NCBI GenBank assembly: GCA_013214485.1
Contig: JABSSF010000006.1
Location: forward strand, 1 to 35,360
DNA from: Rickettsiaceae bacterium
GTDB taxonomy: Bacteria > Pseudomonadota > Alphaproteobacteria > Rickettsiales > Rickettsiaceae
DNA length: 35,360 nucleotides
Reading direction: 5' to 3'
Numbering within the stretch: position 1 is the stretch's first letter; the number at the start of each line of letters is the position of its first letter. Under the pieces are notes generated by a model. It had not been told where the DNA came from, did no database searches, and saw nothing but the letters and a program-made list of their open reading frames with translations. This document shows positions 1 to 8,014 of the stretch, piece after piece. Made by a program: the position numbers and the translations under genes.

Positions 1-43
1 TTTTCTTAAATGTGCCATTACATCAGATCATAGCACTATACTT

Positions 44-868
44 TTAAATATTAAAGTTATTTTTGCTAGTTTCCTTACAAATAATTTGTACAATATGGCC
101 ATCCTTAAATGCTATTTCTATGTCTTCCCAAGTAGCTCCTATTGGAGTTGCAAAAAACGATAATTTATTTTTACTAGCAAATTTATCTAATAGTTTTTGC
201 TTAAAATTTTCTAATAATTCTATAGCAAAATTGTTAGCGATTAATTCTCTAGATTTAGAAATAATAATAGTTTCTTCTAGAGAAAAAATTATCGAATCCT
301 TATTTCTGATTTTATTTATTACGTTATCACTAATCATCTGATATGTAGGTACTATAACTATAAAATTATTTTGCTCCTGTTCGTATAGTAATTTAAATAA
401 TGTTTCTTCAATTTTCTCTACAAAACTAGGTATTATCAGATATACGGGAAATTTTTTGTTAGCTATAGGAATAAAATTACCTATCTTATGAGTGTTATTA
501 AAATATTTTAATTTATCATAAGCATAATTAATGTTATATATTTCAGCTAATTTAATAGATAATTTTTGCCAATCTACTTCAAAAGCAATTATATCCTGAA
601 TTGATAATTTAACGTTAGCACAATCAGCGATATTTTTTTGATTATTACAAATAGCTATAATTTCATTTTTTTGTTTAATTATTTCTCTAGGACATCCAGG
701 ACTGGTAGGGTTTGGACAATTATATGAATTAACAATTATATTTGTTGGCCTTAAAAAAGGTTTCAAAATGTCAAATTCCTCTTTAGCCAATTCCTGCCAA
801 TGATAATATGGAACAAAACCACCAGTATTTTCTATAATATTATAAATATTTAGTAATTTATTTTGCAT
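44..868 (-). CDS. Hypothetical protein with N-terminal Cys cluster
   Basis: I do not recognise a named family. The 274-residue product has an N-terminal segment with CPNP and GCPR motifs (about residues 51-61) followed by two further cysteines near residues 74 and 83, spaced like a small zinc-binding knuckle. The C-terminal part carries a conserved-looking ATPIGATWEDIEI stretch. No signal peptide or membrane segment is visible, so it is probably cytosolic. It lies 32 bases downstream of the 370-residue gene on the same strand, so the two are likely one operon reading away from the conjugation module. The start is ATG with no strong Shine-Dalgarno sequence. Metal binding is inferred from cysteine spacing only. 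Confidence 0.7.
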   Translation of the reverse strand: MQNKLLNIYNIIENTGGFVPYYHWQELAKEEFDILKPFLRPTNIIVNSYNCPNPTSPGCPREIIKQKNEIIAICNNQKNIADCANVKLSIQDIIAFEVDWQKLSIKLAEIYNINYAYDKLKYFNNTHKIGNFIPIANKKFPVYLIIPSFVEKIEETLFKLLYEQEQNNFIVIVPTYQMISDNVINKIRNKDSIIFSLEETIIISKSRELIANNFAIELLENFKQKLLDKFASKNKLSFFATPIGATWEDIEIAFKDGHIVQIICKETSKNNFNI

Positions 869-900
869 ATGTTTATTGTTTAAGTTTAATTGATATTAAT

Positions 901-2013
901 TTAAAGATAAAAGCCTCTAGCTTTTAGCCATGTTTCAACCAAGATATTATCTTGATCAAAAGTAAGACCAATTATATCTGGGGGAATGATTTTTATTATT
1001 TTTGCTCTAATGGAATCAGTGAATTTAATAGAAAACTCAACAGCTAGGATATCTGCTCCAGATTTGCCAAGCAGTTCGTGAAAAGGAAGATTTTGTAAAT
1101 TGAAATAGTTTTCACTTTCTAAAAATATGTTAGTAGTTAAAGCCTGCCATCTGAGTTGTAACTTGGTAAGTCTGATTTCATCAATTCCTTCTATATCAGA
1201 ACATTGGATACTTGCTTTGCCCTCCCTTTTTATTGGTTCTAAAGTAAATTTTTTACTTGGGATAAAATAATTCTTGGATTTAAATAAATATTTACTAATC
1301 AAAGTTAAATACAAATCTTTTTGATTTTGTGGCATACTACTATCAATAGCTATTTCTTGTTGTTTTTTATCATAAATTACAAAGTCATGAATTTCTGGTC
1401 TATAAGAGATGAGTTTTTGTTTTGCAGATAAATTTCGTCTATATAATAAATACCTGGAAAATAAAATAATAATTTTATTTTCTTGCTGACTAAACGATAT
1501 TTTGCAACTAGTTTGGGAAAACCAATTATTCAATTCAGATTCTATTGCTAGTAATTGCTTGCTAGTCGGTATATGATAGTAAATGTTACTGTTTTTAAGC
1601 TTTAAATACTGGTAAGAGGTGCTTTCTTTAGTTGAAGTTTTTGTATATAGTGATTTTAATAACTTTGGAGATTTAAACCATAATAAACCAGCTAAATCGT
1701 TTCTTGTGTATTTGTTTATAATATCTAAATCATATTTTTTGGCTATAGCAGATAAAATATGTTGCTTGTTTGTTTTAGCCATTTCGTAAATAAAATATAA
1801 TGCTTCTATTAGCTTAGCTGGAGCAGAAGTTAATAGCGTTAAGGATAATTTTGTATAATCCAACTGATCTATATTGTTTTTATTAAAATTAATTCCGTTT
1901 TTAATGAAAAAATAACGATGTTCTTTTAAAAGCATAAATAATAACTCAGGACTTAATTGTTTGATATTAATAGGGTTAATAAAATTGATAGTTTTTACAA
2001 GTGACATTACCAT
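901..2013 (-). CDS. Hypothetical protein, 370 aa
   Basis: The function is not recognised. The protein is soluble-looking, rich in Lys, Ile and Leu, with no obvious catalytic motif, signal peptide or membrane segment. The N-terminal half is predicted helical. The C-terminal about 120 residues (from LTKLQLRWQAL onward) alternate hydrophobic and charged residues and look like a mixed alpha/beta domain. Two in-frame ATGs lie close together (MVM); the second, giving MSLVK, is equally plausible. It is divergent from the sigma-like gene across a 320-base gap and precedes the 274-residue gene in a probable two-gene operon. The location next to a mobile replication module suggests an accessory role, but nothing in the sequence fixes it. 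Confidence 0.65.
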   Translation of the reverse strand: MVMSLVKTINFINPINIKQLSPELLFMLLKEHRYFFIKNGINFNKNNIDQLDYTKLSLTLLTSAPAKLIEALYFIYEMAKTNKQHILSAIAKKYDLDIINKYTRNDLAGLLWFKSPKLLKSLYTKTSTKESTSYQYLKLKNSNIYYHIPTSKQLLAIESELNNWFSQTSCKISFSQQENKIIILFSRYLLYRRNLSAKQKLISYRPEIHDFVIYDKKQQEIAIDSSMPQNQKDLYLTLISKYLFKSKNYFIPSKKFTLEPIKREGKASIQCSDIEGIDEIRLTKLQLRWQALTTNIFLESENYFNLQNLPFHELLGKSGADILAVEFSIKFTDSIRAKIIKIIPPDIIGLTFDQDNILVETWLKARGFYL

Positions 2014-2333
2014 CTATTATTAAAAGAACGATAATTAGAGCAGTATTTCAATTATTAGTCAAACTAAAACTTTTTGTTATATTTTATTTTTTTTTAAATA
2101 AATAAAAGTTTAGAGAAAATATTTATTTTATATTATTTATTTTCAGTAAATTGATTAATAAGTTGTTTAACTATTACAAGAATTTCTTTGTTGTAATTAA
2201 AAAAAAATTACTTTGAAAAGGGCTTTATACAAGCTGATCCACAATTATTATATTTCAGAAAAGAATTTCACGGAAAATTAAATATACAGGTCGTATAAAT
2301 CTAAGTGCCTGTCAATTTAATAATGAGGAAATA
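2014..2333. other. Divergent intergenic region
   Basis: This 320-base AT-rich gap separates the minus-strand hypothetical pair from the plus-strand sigma-like gene, so it should hold promoters for both directions. I see no convincing consensus -35/-10 pair. A Shine-Dalgarno GAGGAA sits at 2325-2330, 3 bases before the ATG at 2334. A short ACAGG/CCTGT inverted repeat lies at about 2286-2312. No gene, tRNA or long repeat is visible. Confidence 0.5.
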
Positions 2334-2828
2334 ATGCAATCAAATAATAGTTATAAAGGAATTGATAAAATATTAATTTTAATTGTTCGTAAAAAGGCTA
2401 AACAACTATCTTATTCTAAATATTTTTTAAATAGTGATTTAGAAGATTTAGAACAAGAATTAATGGCAGATTTATTAGTACAAATTTCAATATATAACCC
2501 CCCTGAATGTACAATATATCGTTTTGCCAAAGTTGTTGTAGAAAATAAGTCTTGTAGGCTTGTACGCTTGATGTTAAGACAACAATTTGACAATTTATCT
2601 TTGTTAGAGGAACAAGAAATATTAGACCCAATCAAATATTTGGAACAGGACATGGCTGTTAAATCTGCAATAGGTGAGGATAATGACAAGTTTGTAGAAC
2701 TCTATTCTTTGTTACAATTCTTTAGTCTCCAAGAAATTGCGGAACAAAAAAACATTTCTTATTTTAAATTATATCGTAATTTACAGAAATTACGGCAGAT
2801 TTTAAAAGATGCAGGTTTGTATAAGTAG
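2334..2828 (+). CDS. Sigma-70-like transcription factor, phage type
   Basis: This 164-residue protein resembles short phage/element sigma-70 family proteins. Residues about 15-50 contain a region-2-like stretch (RKKAKQL then DLEDLEQELMADLL, the acidic DL-EQE pattern that precedes core-binding helices). The last 40 residues hold a candidate helix-turn-helix (SLQEIAEQKNISYFKLYRNL) in the place of region 4. It is shorter than housekeeping sigma (over 500 residues) and close in size to ECF-like factors. A clear GAGGAA Shine-Dalgarno precedes the ATG. It leads the plus-strand module and could switch on the replication and tra genes, which is inference. It may have lost polymerase binding and act only as a DNA-binding regulator. 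Confidence 0.6.
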   Translation: MQSNNSYKGIDKILILIVRKKAKQLSYSKYFLNSDLEDLEQELMADLLVQISIYNPPECTIYRFAKVVVENKSCRLVRLMLRQQFDNLSLLEEQEILDPIKYLEQDMAVKSAIGEDNDKFVELYSLLQFFSLQEIAEQKNISYFKLYRNLQKLRQILKDAGLYK

Positions 2829-2868
2829 GCATTTAAAGCTTTATTACAAAACTGTATTCTTTTTCAAA

Positions 2869-2904
2869 TTACAGTTCTTGCCTGGGTTAGGTTAAGAATT
2901 GTAA
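2869..2904 (+). terminator. Hairpin after sigma-like gene
   Basis: An imperfect inverted repeat, TTACAGTTCTT pairing with AAGAATTGTAA (one G-T pair), surrounds a 14-base loop about 40 bases after the sigma-like stop codon. No strong T-tract follows, so it may be an RNA-stability or termination structure rather than a classic intrinsic terminator. Confidence 0.4.
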
Positions 2905-2932
2905 AAATGTATTGTTAGTAATTTATATAAAT

Positions 2933-2965
2933 ATAAGTGACTATAAGGTATATATAGTCACTTAT
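2933..2965 (+). promoter_or_regulatory. Perfect 13-bp inverted repeat (operator or terminator)
   Basis: ATAAGTGACTATA and its exact complement TATAGTCACTTAT are separated by a 7-base spacer. The dyad lies between the sigma-like gene and the next gene, upstream of a TATAAT box (3010-3015) and a GAGGGAA Shine-Dalgarno (3041-3047) for the gene at 3052. Its symmetry and place fit an operator for a dimeric regulator. A terminator for the upstream gene is the alternative, because an AT-rich tract follows. Confidence 0.5.
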
Positions 2966-3051
2966 TTATTAAAAAAAATTGCAAAATAATTTTGCTAAAT
3001 GACCCTTAATATAATGCAATAGCAATTATATATTAAAAATGAGGGAAGTTT

Positions 3052-3549
3052 ATGAGTAATAGGTTAACTAGTAAAGGAGATATTAACAATAAAAATGTGT
3101 TTAAAATACCAATAGGGATGGTTGCAAAATATCCGTCAAAAAAATTATTTGAGTTATTAACAGTAGCAAACAAAGAATTAGATCGAGCAAAGAAAGCGAG
3201 TCAATGGATAGAGGCAGCAATTTCGTTGAGATTTCAAGAAAGAGTACAAGCAAAACGGATGCGTTTAAGTAAAAATACGGGAGTAGTACATGTTGAAGAA
3301 GATGATTTTCGTTTTAGTTCAGATATTCCAAAGAAGGTGGTATGGCATCAGTCCTATCTTGCTAGAGTAGTTAATGATTTAAAAGCTAGCGGTCATAATT
3401 CTAGCGATTATGTTGATATAATATATAAAATCTCTGAAAATAAATATAGTAGTTGGCCAAATTCTCTGCAGGAAATATTCAAACCAGCCAGAACAGTAAA
3501 AGTAGGAAATCCTACATGTAAATTAATTTGTTTAAAAAAAGATGTCTAA
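3052..3549 (+). CDS. Hypothetical basic protein of phage/ICE module
   Basis: The function is not recognised. The product has 165 residues, is rich in Lys and Arg, and has an N-terminal half predicted to form long amphipathic helices (ELDRAKKASQWIEAAISLRF, then QERVQAKRMRLSK). No membrane segment or catalytic motif is visible. A strong GAGGGAA Shine-Dalgarno precedes the ATG by 4 bases. Its 3' end overlaps the HNH gene by 8 bases, so the two are co-translated. The neighbourhood (HNH nuclease, primase-helicase) suggests a DNA-metabolism or packaging-related accessory role, but this is inferred from context only. Confidence 0.75.
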   Translation: MSNRLTSKGDINNKNVFKIPIGMVAKYPSKKLFELLTVANKELDRAKKASQWIEAAISLRFQERVQAKRMRLSKNTGVVHVEEDDFRFSSDIPKKVVWHQSYLARVVNDLKASGHNSSDYVDIIYKISENKYSSWPNSLQEIFKPARTVKVGNPTCKLICLKKDV

Positions 3550-4021
3550 GGGGTCGTTAGTAGAAAGATTTGGTCGTTATGCCTATTTTGACGGTAGTTG
3601 TTGGTATTGGCAAGGAGCAAGAAATAGTCAAGGTTATGGGGTTATTAGCAAGGGAACAAGAAAACAAGGGAATGTTAAGGCACATAGAGCCTCATATGAG
3701 ATTTTTAATTTTCAGCAAATTTCTAACAAACAATGTGTTTGTCATCATTGCGATAATCCAGCTTGTGTTAATCCGCATCACCTATTTTTAGGGTCGCAGC
3801 AAGATAATGTACTTGATATGGTGAAAAAAGGAAGGCATAAATTGCCACCTATTAAGCAAGGTGAGGATTCTAGTAAGGCTAAGCTTAAAGAAATAGAAGT
3901 AAGAAAAATAAGAAAAATGTCTGATTTAGGATTTTCATCAAGGGTTCTTGCTAGGGATTTTAAAGTATCTAAAACTACTATATTACAAATTATAAATCGC
4001 AAAAGTTGGAAACATATATGA
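3542..4021 (+). CDS. HNH endonuclease with C-terminal helix-turn-helix
   Basis: This is a phage-type HNH homing-like endonuclease of 159 residues. Residues about 20-30 carry the CWYWQGA motif typical of the family's N-terminus. The HNH core follows: KAHRASYE, then HHCDNPACVNPHHLFLG (zinc-binding Cys and catalytic His), then DNVLDMVKKGRH. The C-terminal 45 residues (KLKEIEVRKIRKMS to ILQIINRKSWKHI) form an NUMOD/HTH-like DNA-binding unit. The ATG overlaps the previous gene by 8 bases, and the stop overlaps the ATG of the primase-helicase as ATGA. It could be a free-standing homing nuclease or part of the element's DNA processing. Confidence 0.88.
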   Translation: MSKGSLVERFGRYAYFDGSCWYWQGARNSQGYGVISKGTRKQGNVKAHRASYEIFNFQQISNKQCVCHHCDNPACVNPHHLFLGSQQDNVLDMVKKGRHKLPPIKQGEDSSKAKLKEIEVRKIRKMSDLGFSSRVLARDFKVSKTTILQIINRKSWKHI

Positions 4022-6129
4022 TAAAACCTTCAGAAGAATTTTTACAAATATATTTGCATGTATTATATAGCTATTCAAGTGGTTATATAGCTTTTCGTAG
4101 TTTTAATGAAAAAGGAGCTAGGTATAAAAACAAATCATATAATATATGGCTTCCATCAGATGATGAGCTTAATAATAAGGCAATGGAATTTGTCAGGAAA
4201 GTAAATAGAGATGGGCTTGCTTGTTATACTATACCAGGTACTGTGGCAAAAATAGGAGAAGCCAAAGCAGAACATATTTTGCAAATGCAAACCATGTTAG
4301 TTGATATAGATCAAGGAGATATAGCAGGAAAATTGACTAAATTAGAAAGAGAATTTTTAGCCCCAACATTAATTGTTGAATCAGGAGGGATTACTAAAGA
4401 TAAGCAAAAAAAGTTACATCTTTATTGGCAATTAACAAAGGCAGTTACTGGAGATGAATTACAGCAGTTGTTGGATGTACGTTATAGGTTAGCATTATTT
4501 ATAGAAGGAGATTTGCATTTTAAGTCGGCGCATCAGCCAATTAGGGTAGTAGGTTCTATTTATCATAAAGAAAATCAGCATAAATTAGTCACTATACGTT
4601 CTTATAATAGGATAGAATATGATTTCTCTGAAATAATAGCTAAAGTAAGTAATTTACCTCGAATTTTAATAGATAATAAAACATCACTTCAAAAGTTATT
4701 AATTAATAAAACATATAGTGGTGGCAGTGGCCAGAATACTAGATTTAATGTTATTAGCAGAGTAATAGGTTATTGGATACGGAAATATCATCAAGGTCTA
4801 ATTGACGAAAAGCAATTATGGCAGGAAATTAGTGATTATAATATGGTAAATATTGTTCCGAGTTGGCCTGAGGATAAATTAAGGCAAGCAGTAAGTGGGT
4901 TATGGAAAAAACATATAAAGCAATATGGGGTAGCAAAAATAACAAAACAATATCAAAGTTTTTCATTAAATAAGTTAATTACGGATGAAGCTAGAGTTCC
5001 AGAAGATATTATTGCTCCTAGATTGTTAACTCCAGGAGGGTTATTAGTTTTTGGTGGTGCGCCAAAGGTTGGGAAAAGTGATTTTCTATTATCAATGCTT
5101 ACACATATGGCAGCTGGTTATGAATTTTTGGGTTTTAAACCATCAAGACCATTGCGGGTATTTTACTTGCAAACTGAGATTAGTTATCACTATTTACGAG
5201 AAAGGTTACAAAATATGCAATTAGCAGCAGAATTAATTAGCAAGGCCAAAGATAATTTATATGTTAGTTGTGATAATAATATTGTTTTGAATAAAGAAGG
5301 CAGTGAAGCCATTATTAAACATATTCAGGAAGCTTTACCTGAGAAACCAGATATTATTGCTATTGATCCTTTACGTAATATTTTTGATGGTGGTAGAAAT
5401 GGAGCTGGTGAAAATGATAATGAAGCAATGTTGTTTTTTCTCCAGCAGAGAATTGAATTATTGCGGCAAAGAATTAATCCTGAGTGTGGGATAATAATTG
5501 TACATCACACTAAAAAAATTACTAGAAAACAATTTGACCTTGAGCCGTTTCAAGCATTTTGTGGTGCTAGTAGCCTGCGTAGCTTTTATTCAACAGGAAT
5601 GTTGTTGTATCAAATGGATAATAACAATAATTATTGTAAGATAACATTTGAATTACGTCATGGTAGAAGCTTAGCTAATAAGATAGTACAAAAGCAGCTA
5701 AATGGCTGGCAGGAAATCATTGATAAAAACAAGAATGTTACTAATAATAATGTAAAGGATATTATTATAGAATTACTTGAACAAGAAGCATTGCAAGGTA
5801 AATTTTATTTAATGAAGCAATTTGCTGAACGGTTTCAATATCATCTAAAGCTTGGTAATAGTCGTAATATTTATAATGAATGTTCTAAAGCAGCTAGTAA
5901 TGGTGATTTAAAATTCTTTGATAATCCTAAGGAATATGGAGTTAATTTAAAAAATGCAGGTTTTGGTTTTTTATGTAGTGAAAATATGAAAATAGCAATG
6001 ATACGTTCTGGGGCAGGTAGTAAATATCAAGCAATATTACCAACTCATTATAAATGTAAATATAGCGGTAGAAAGAAAAAAATGCGTAATATAAATATTT
6101 GGCAAATTAATTATGAAGAAGTAGTATGA
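4018..6129 (+). CDS. Primase-helicase (RepB-like primase + RepA-type ATPase)
   Basis: The product is a replication protein of about 703 residues. The N-terminal third resembles the RepB-like/archaeo-eukaryotic primase domain (MLVDIDQGD, LHLYWQLT, SAHQPIRVVGS). The middle is a RecA/RepA-fold ATPase with Walker A GAPKVGKS at about residue 347, a Walker B-like IIAIDPLRN near 448 and an HHTKK sensor near 496. The C-terminal about 130 residues look like a DNA-binding tail. The ORF track begins at a TTG (4006), but ATG 4018 makes an ATGA overlap with the HNH stop and is the better start. It probably unwinds and primes the element's own replication, implying plasmid-like behaviour. The next gene overlaps by ATGA. 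Confidence 0.85.
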   Translation: MIKPSEEFLQIYLHVLYSYSSGYIAFRSFNEKGARYKNKSYNIWLPSDDELNNKAMEFVRKVNRDGLACYTIPGTVAKIGEAKAEHILQMQTMLVDIDQGDIAGKLTKLEREFLAPTLIVESGGITKDKQKKLHLYWQLTKAVTGDELQQLLDVRYRLALFIEGDLHFKSAHQPIRVVGSIYHKENQHKLVTIRSYNRIEYDFSEIIAKVSNLPRILIDNKTSLQKLLINKTYSGGSGQNTRFNVISRVIGYWIRKYHQGLIDEKQLWQEISDYNMVNIVPSWPEDKLRQAVSGLWKKHIKQYGVAKITKQYQSFSLNKLITDEARVPEDIIAPRLLTPGGLLVFGGAPKVGKSDFLLSMLTHMAAGYEFLGFKPSRPLRVFYLQTEISYHYLRERLQNMQLAAELISKAKDNLYVSCDNNIVLNKEGSEAIIKHIQEALPEKPDIIAIDPLRNIFDGGRNGAGENDNEAMLFFLQQRIELLRQRINPECGIIIVHHTKKITRKQFDLEPFQAFCGASSLRSFYSTGMLLYQMDNNNNYCKITFELRHGRSLANKIVQKQLNGWQEIIDKNKNVTNNNVKDIIIELLEQEALQGKFYLMKQFAERFQYHLKLGNSRNIYNECSKAASNGDLKFFDNPKEYGVNLKNAGFGFLCSENMKIAMIRSGAGSKYQAILPTHYKCKYSGRKKKMRNINIWQINYEEVV

Positions 6130-6428
6130 ACAATCAGCAAGGTGATTTTATTCATTATAACGATTTTGCAAAAGTTATTACCAAAGGAGAAATATATCAT
6201 TTTGGTAAAATGCAATCACAGGTAATAAAACAATTATATGAAGTTGCCAATAGTAATTCTCCTTGGTTATTTGGCAAAGAATTACTATATAAAGCGGGGG
6301 CAACAACTATGCGTTTAAGTGATCTTTTTAAATCGCAGCCGAAATGGCGTAATTTGATCGAATCTGATCGAAGAGGTAATTATCGTTTAAAATTATCCTC
6401 TACTTATCCTGGAATAAACCAACATTGA
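6126..6428 (+). CDS. Small winged-helix protein
   Basis: This 100-residue protein starts within the stop of the primase-helicase (ATGA), so it is translationally coupled. Its layout matches short winged-helix proteins often found after RepA-like helicases in prophages and ICEs: a short beta segment (KGEIYHFGKMQ), a helix (SQVIKQLYEVANS), then a motif around RLSDLFKSQPKWRNLI and a wing ending GNYRLKL. It is probably a replication accessory or DNA-binding protein. I cannot name a specific target. Confidence 0.7.
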   Translation: MNNQQGDFIHYNDFAKVITKGEIYHFGKMQSQVIKQLYEVANSNSPWLFGKELLYKAGATTMRLSDLFKSQPKWRNLIESDRRGNYRLKLSSTYPGINQH

Positions 6429-6492
6429 TCCTGAAGACAAACTATCTTTTTGTTAGTAAAATAGTTTTATTGTTTAATGAGGACATATTGCT

Positions 6493-6831
6493 ATGGGAAA
6501 AAAAATAACAGTAAATGGTAATATGGTACCAAAGAGTTGGTATCATAAAATTATCCGTGAGAATAAAAAACCAGATCAAGTCGCAGCAACTATTCTTGCT
6601 GATTTACTTACAAAATATAACGCAGGAGAAGGTACGGAATTTCAACTTGGTTATAAATATTTTATTCAAGAATATAATTTTACTAGAACGCAAGTAAGAG
6701 ATGCTTTAGTTAGACTAGAAAAGTCTTATTTATTACGACGAGAATATAGAACTATAAAAGTAAGTGATCGTAAATTTAATAACGAAGTTTTTCTTATTTT
6801 AAATAGTAAAAATTTACGTAATACTTTTTAA
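6493..6831 (+). CDS. Winged helix-turn-helix protein (GntR-like fold)
   Basis: This 112-residue protein has a helix-turn-helix pattern in the second half: YFIQEYNFTRTQVRDALVRL followed by a basic wing (KSYLLRREYRTIKV). This is the same order as GntR-type or replication-initiator winged helices. The first half contains a conserved-looking helix (DQVAATILADLLTKY). It lies 8 bases upstream of the pilin-like gene, at the head of the tra operon, with a GAGGA Shine-Dalgarno 5' of its ATG. A role as tra-operon regulator or replication initiator is inferred from position. Confidence 0.7.
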   Translation: MGKKITVNGNMVPKSWYHKIIRENKKPDQVAATILADLLTKYNAGEGTEFQLGYKYFIQEYNFTRTQVRDALVRLEKSYLLRREYRTIKVSDRKFNNEVFLILNSKNLRNTF

Positions 6832-6839
6832 AAAATATC

Positions 6840-7139
6840 ATGGAAAAAATGTATCAAACTAGAAGAATATATTTACTATTAATATATAGTGCTTTGATTA
6901 TTTTCTTATCACTTATTGTGACAGATGCTTTAGCGTTTAATATAGACCAGGGAGTAAAGGCTGCGACGGATCCTTTACTTAAAGGAATAAAGGATCATTG
7001 GGGTAAGGCTGTAGCTATATCTGGAGTTACAACAGCCATAGTTTCAGATGGAGATATGCGAACAAGAGCCGTAAGAGCTGGTATTGGTTGTGGTGCTTCG
7101 GGAGCTGTGGTAATGGCGGTTTTAGGTTTTTTTACATAA
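6840..7139 (+). CDS. traA: Pilin-like protein (TraA, F type)
   Basis: This is a 99-residue precursor with a signal-peptide-like N-terminus (basic RR, hydrophobic LLLIYSALIIFLSLIV, then ALA) and a short mature part. The mature part has a hydrophobic stretch (AVAISGVTTAIVSD) and a second Gly/Ala-rich one (AGIGCGASGAVVMAVLGFF). Two short membrane helices around a charged loop (DMRTRAVRA) are the F-pilin layout. It sits immediately before traL, exactly where traA lies in F. Pilins diverge quickly, so the call rests on size, topology and position. Confidence 0.72.
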   Translation: MEKMYQTRRIYLLLIYSALIIFLSLIVTDALAFNIDQGVKAATDPLLKGIKDHWGKAVAISGVTTAIVSDGDMRTRAVRAGIGCGASGAVVMAVLGFFT

Positions 7140-7148
7140 GGTTGAAAT

Positions 7149-7433
7149 TTGCGAAATATACGTTTTAATAATTGTCTAAATCAACCAACAAAACTTTATA
7201 ATGTACCAATTGGTGGATTAATAGTTGGTGGCTTTTCATTGTTATTATTTTCAATAATATATGGTGTGGTAACTGGGGTTGTGGTAATGACATTAGGATT
7301 TTTTCTTGGTAATTGGTTTGGTAAAAACTGGTATTTAGGGCGGATTCAAAGTTATATTTACTGGCATTTACCAATCGCAAAAATATTAATTGATAAGAAA
7401 TTGCCAGAATCATATCAACGTAAATTAATGTAA
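7149..7433 (+). CDS. traL: Conjugal transfer protein TraL
   Basis: This 94-residue inner-membrane protein carries the TraL pattern: a short soluble N-terminus ending in P-x-K, two adjacent membrane helices (VGGFSLLLFSIIYGVVTGVVVMTLGFFLG), then a tail with WYLGRIQSYIYWHLP. Position after the pilin and before traE matches F. It begins at TTG (LRNIRF), 9 bases after traA. It corresponds to the VirB3-type component of the secretion channel. Confidence 0.85.
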   Translation: MRNIRFNNCLNQPTKLYNVPIGGLIVGGFSLLLFSIIYGVVTGVVVMTLGFFLGNWFGKNWYLGRIQSYIYWHLPIAKILIDKKLPESYQRKLM

Positions 7434-7444
7434 GGGTTATCTTT

Positions 7445-8014
7445 GTGGATAGTATAGTTGCAGGTAGGAATATAGAGCAAATTGCTCGGCAACGTAATCT
7501 GTTTATAGTGTTAACAATGTTATTACTTTTAATATTGTTAATAGTCAGTATTAAATTAATTACTTTAAAAGAGAAAATAGTATTAGTACCAGGTTTGAAT
7601 AAGAAAGTGTGGACAAGTAATGCAGGAGTTTCTACTGGTTATTTAGAAGAAATGACAATTATGTTTTTACCATTATTACTTAATTTAAATAGTGAAACAA
7701 TAGATTGGAATCGTGATAAATTATTTAATTACATTTCGCAATCAGAAGCAAAATATTTACGAAAAATGACTGAGTATTTTGCTGCTGAAAAAGAAAAATT
7801 ACAGCAATTTGATATGTCTACCTACTTTGAGCCTAAAAAGCTAGAGGTAGATAATAAAAATTTAAAAGTAATTGTTCATGGGGTGTTAACTAGTAGGTAT
7901 GGACAGCAAGGGATTAAAACAATTGCAACAAGTTATGTATTACAGTTTGAATGGATATCTGGGTCTTTAAAATTACAAGAATTTGTTAGATTAGTTACAA
8001 GTGAAAAAAATTAA
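7445..8014 (+). CDS. traE: Conjugal transfer protein TraE
   Basis: The 189-residue product has one N-terminal membrane anchor (residues about 20-42) and a periplasmic domain with the TraE signature VLVPG followed by SxxYLEEM. It is the VirB8-like inner-membrane scaffold of F-type systems. The start is GTG. Its 3' end overlaps traK in the sequence AGTGAAAAAAATTAA, so TraE ends SEKN and TraK begins MKKIN. Length is as expected (F TraE is about 188 residues). Confidence 0.88.
   Translation: MDSIVAGRNIEQIARQRNLFIVLTMLLLLILLIVSIKLITLKEKIVLVPGLNKKVWTSNAGVSTGYLEEMTIMFLPLLLNLNSETIDWNRDKLFNYISQSEAKYLRKMTEYFAAEKEKLQQFDMSTYFEPKKLEVDNKNLKVIVHGVLTSRYGQQGIKTIATSYVLQFEWISGSLKLQEFVRLVTSEKN

Noticed and set aside
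4006-4017. TTG start for the primase-helicase
   Set aside because: ATG 4018 forms an ATGA overlap with the HNH stop, matching the coupling style of the next junction (6126), and is preferred.
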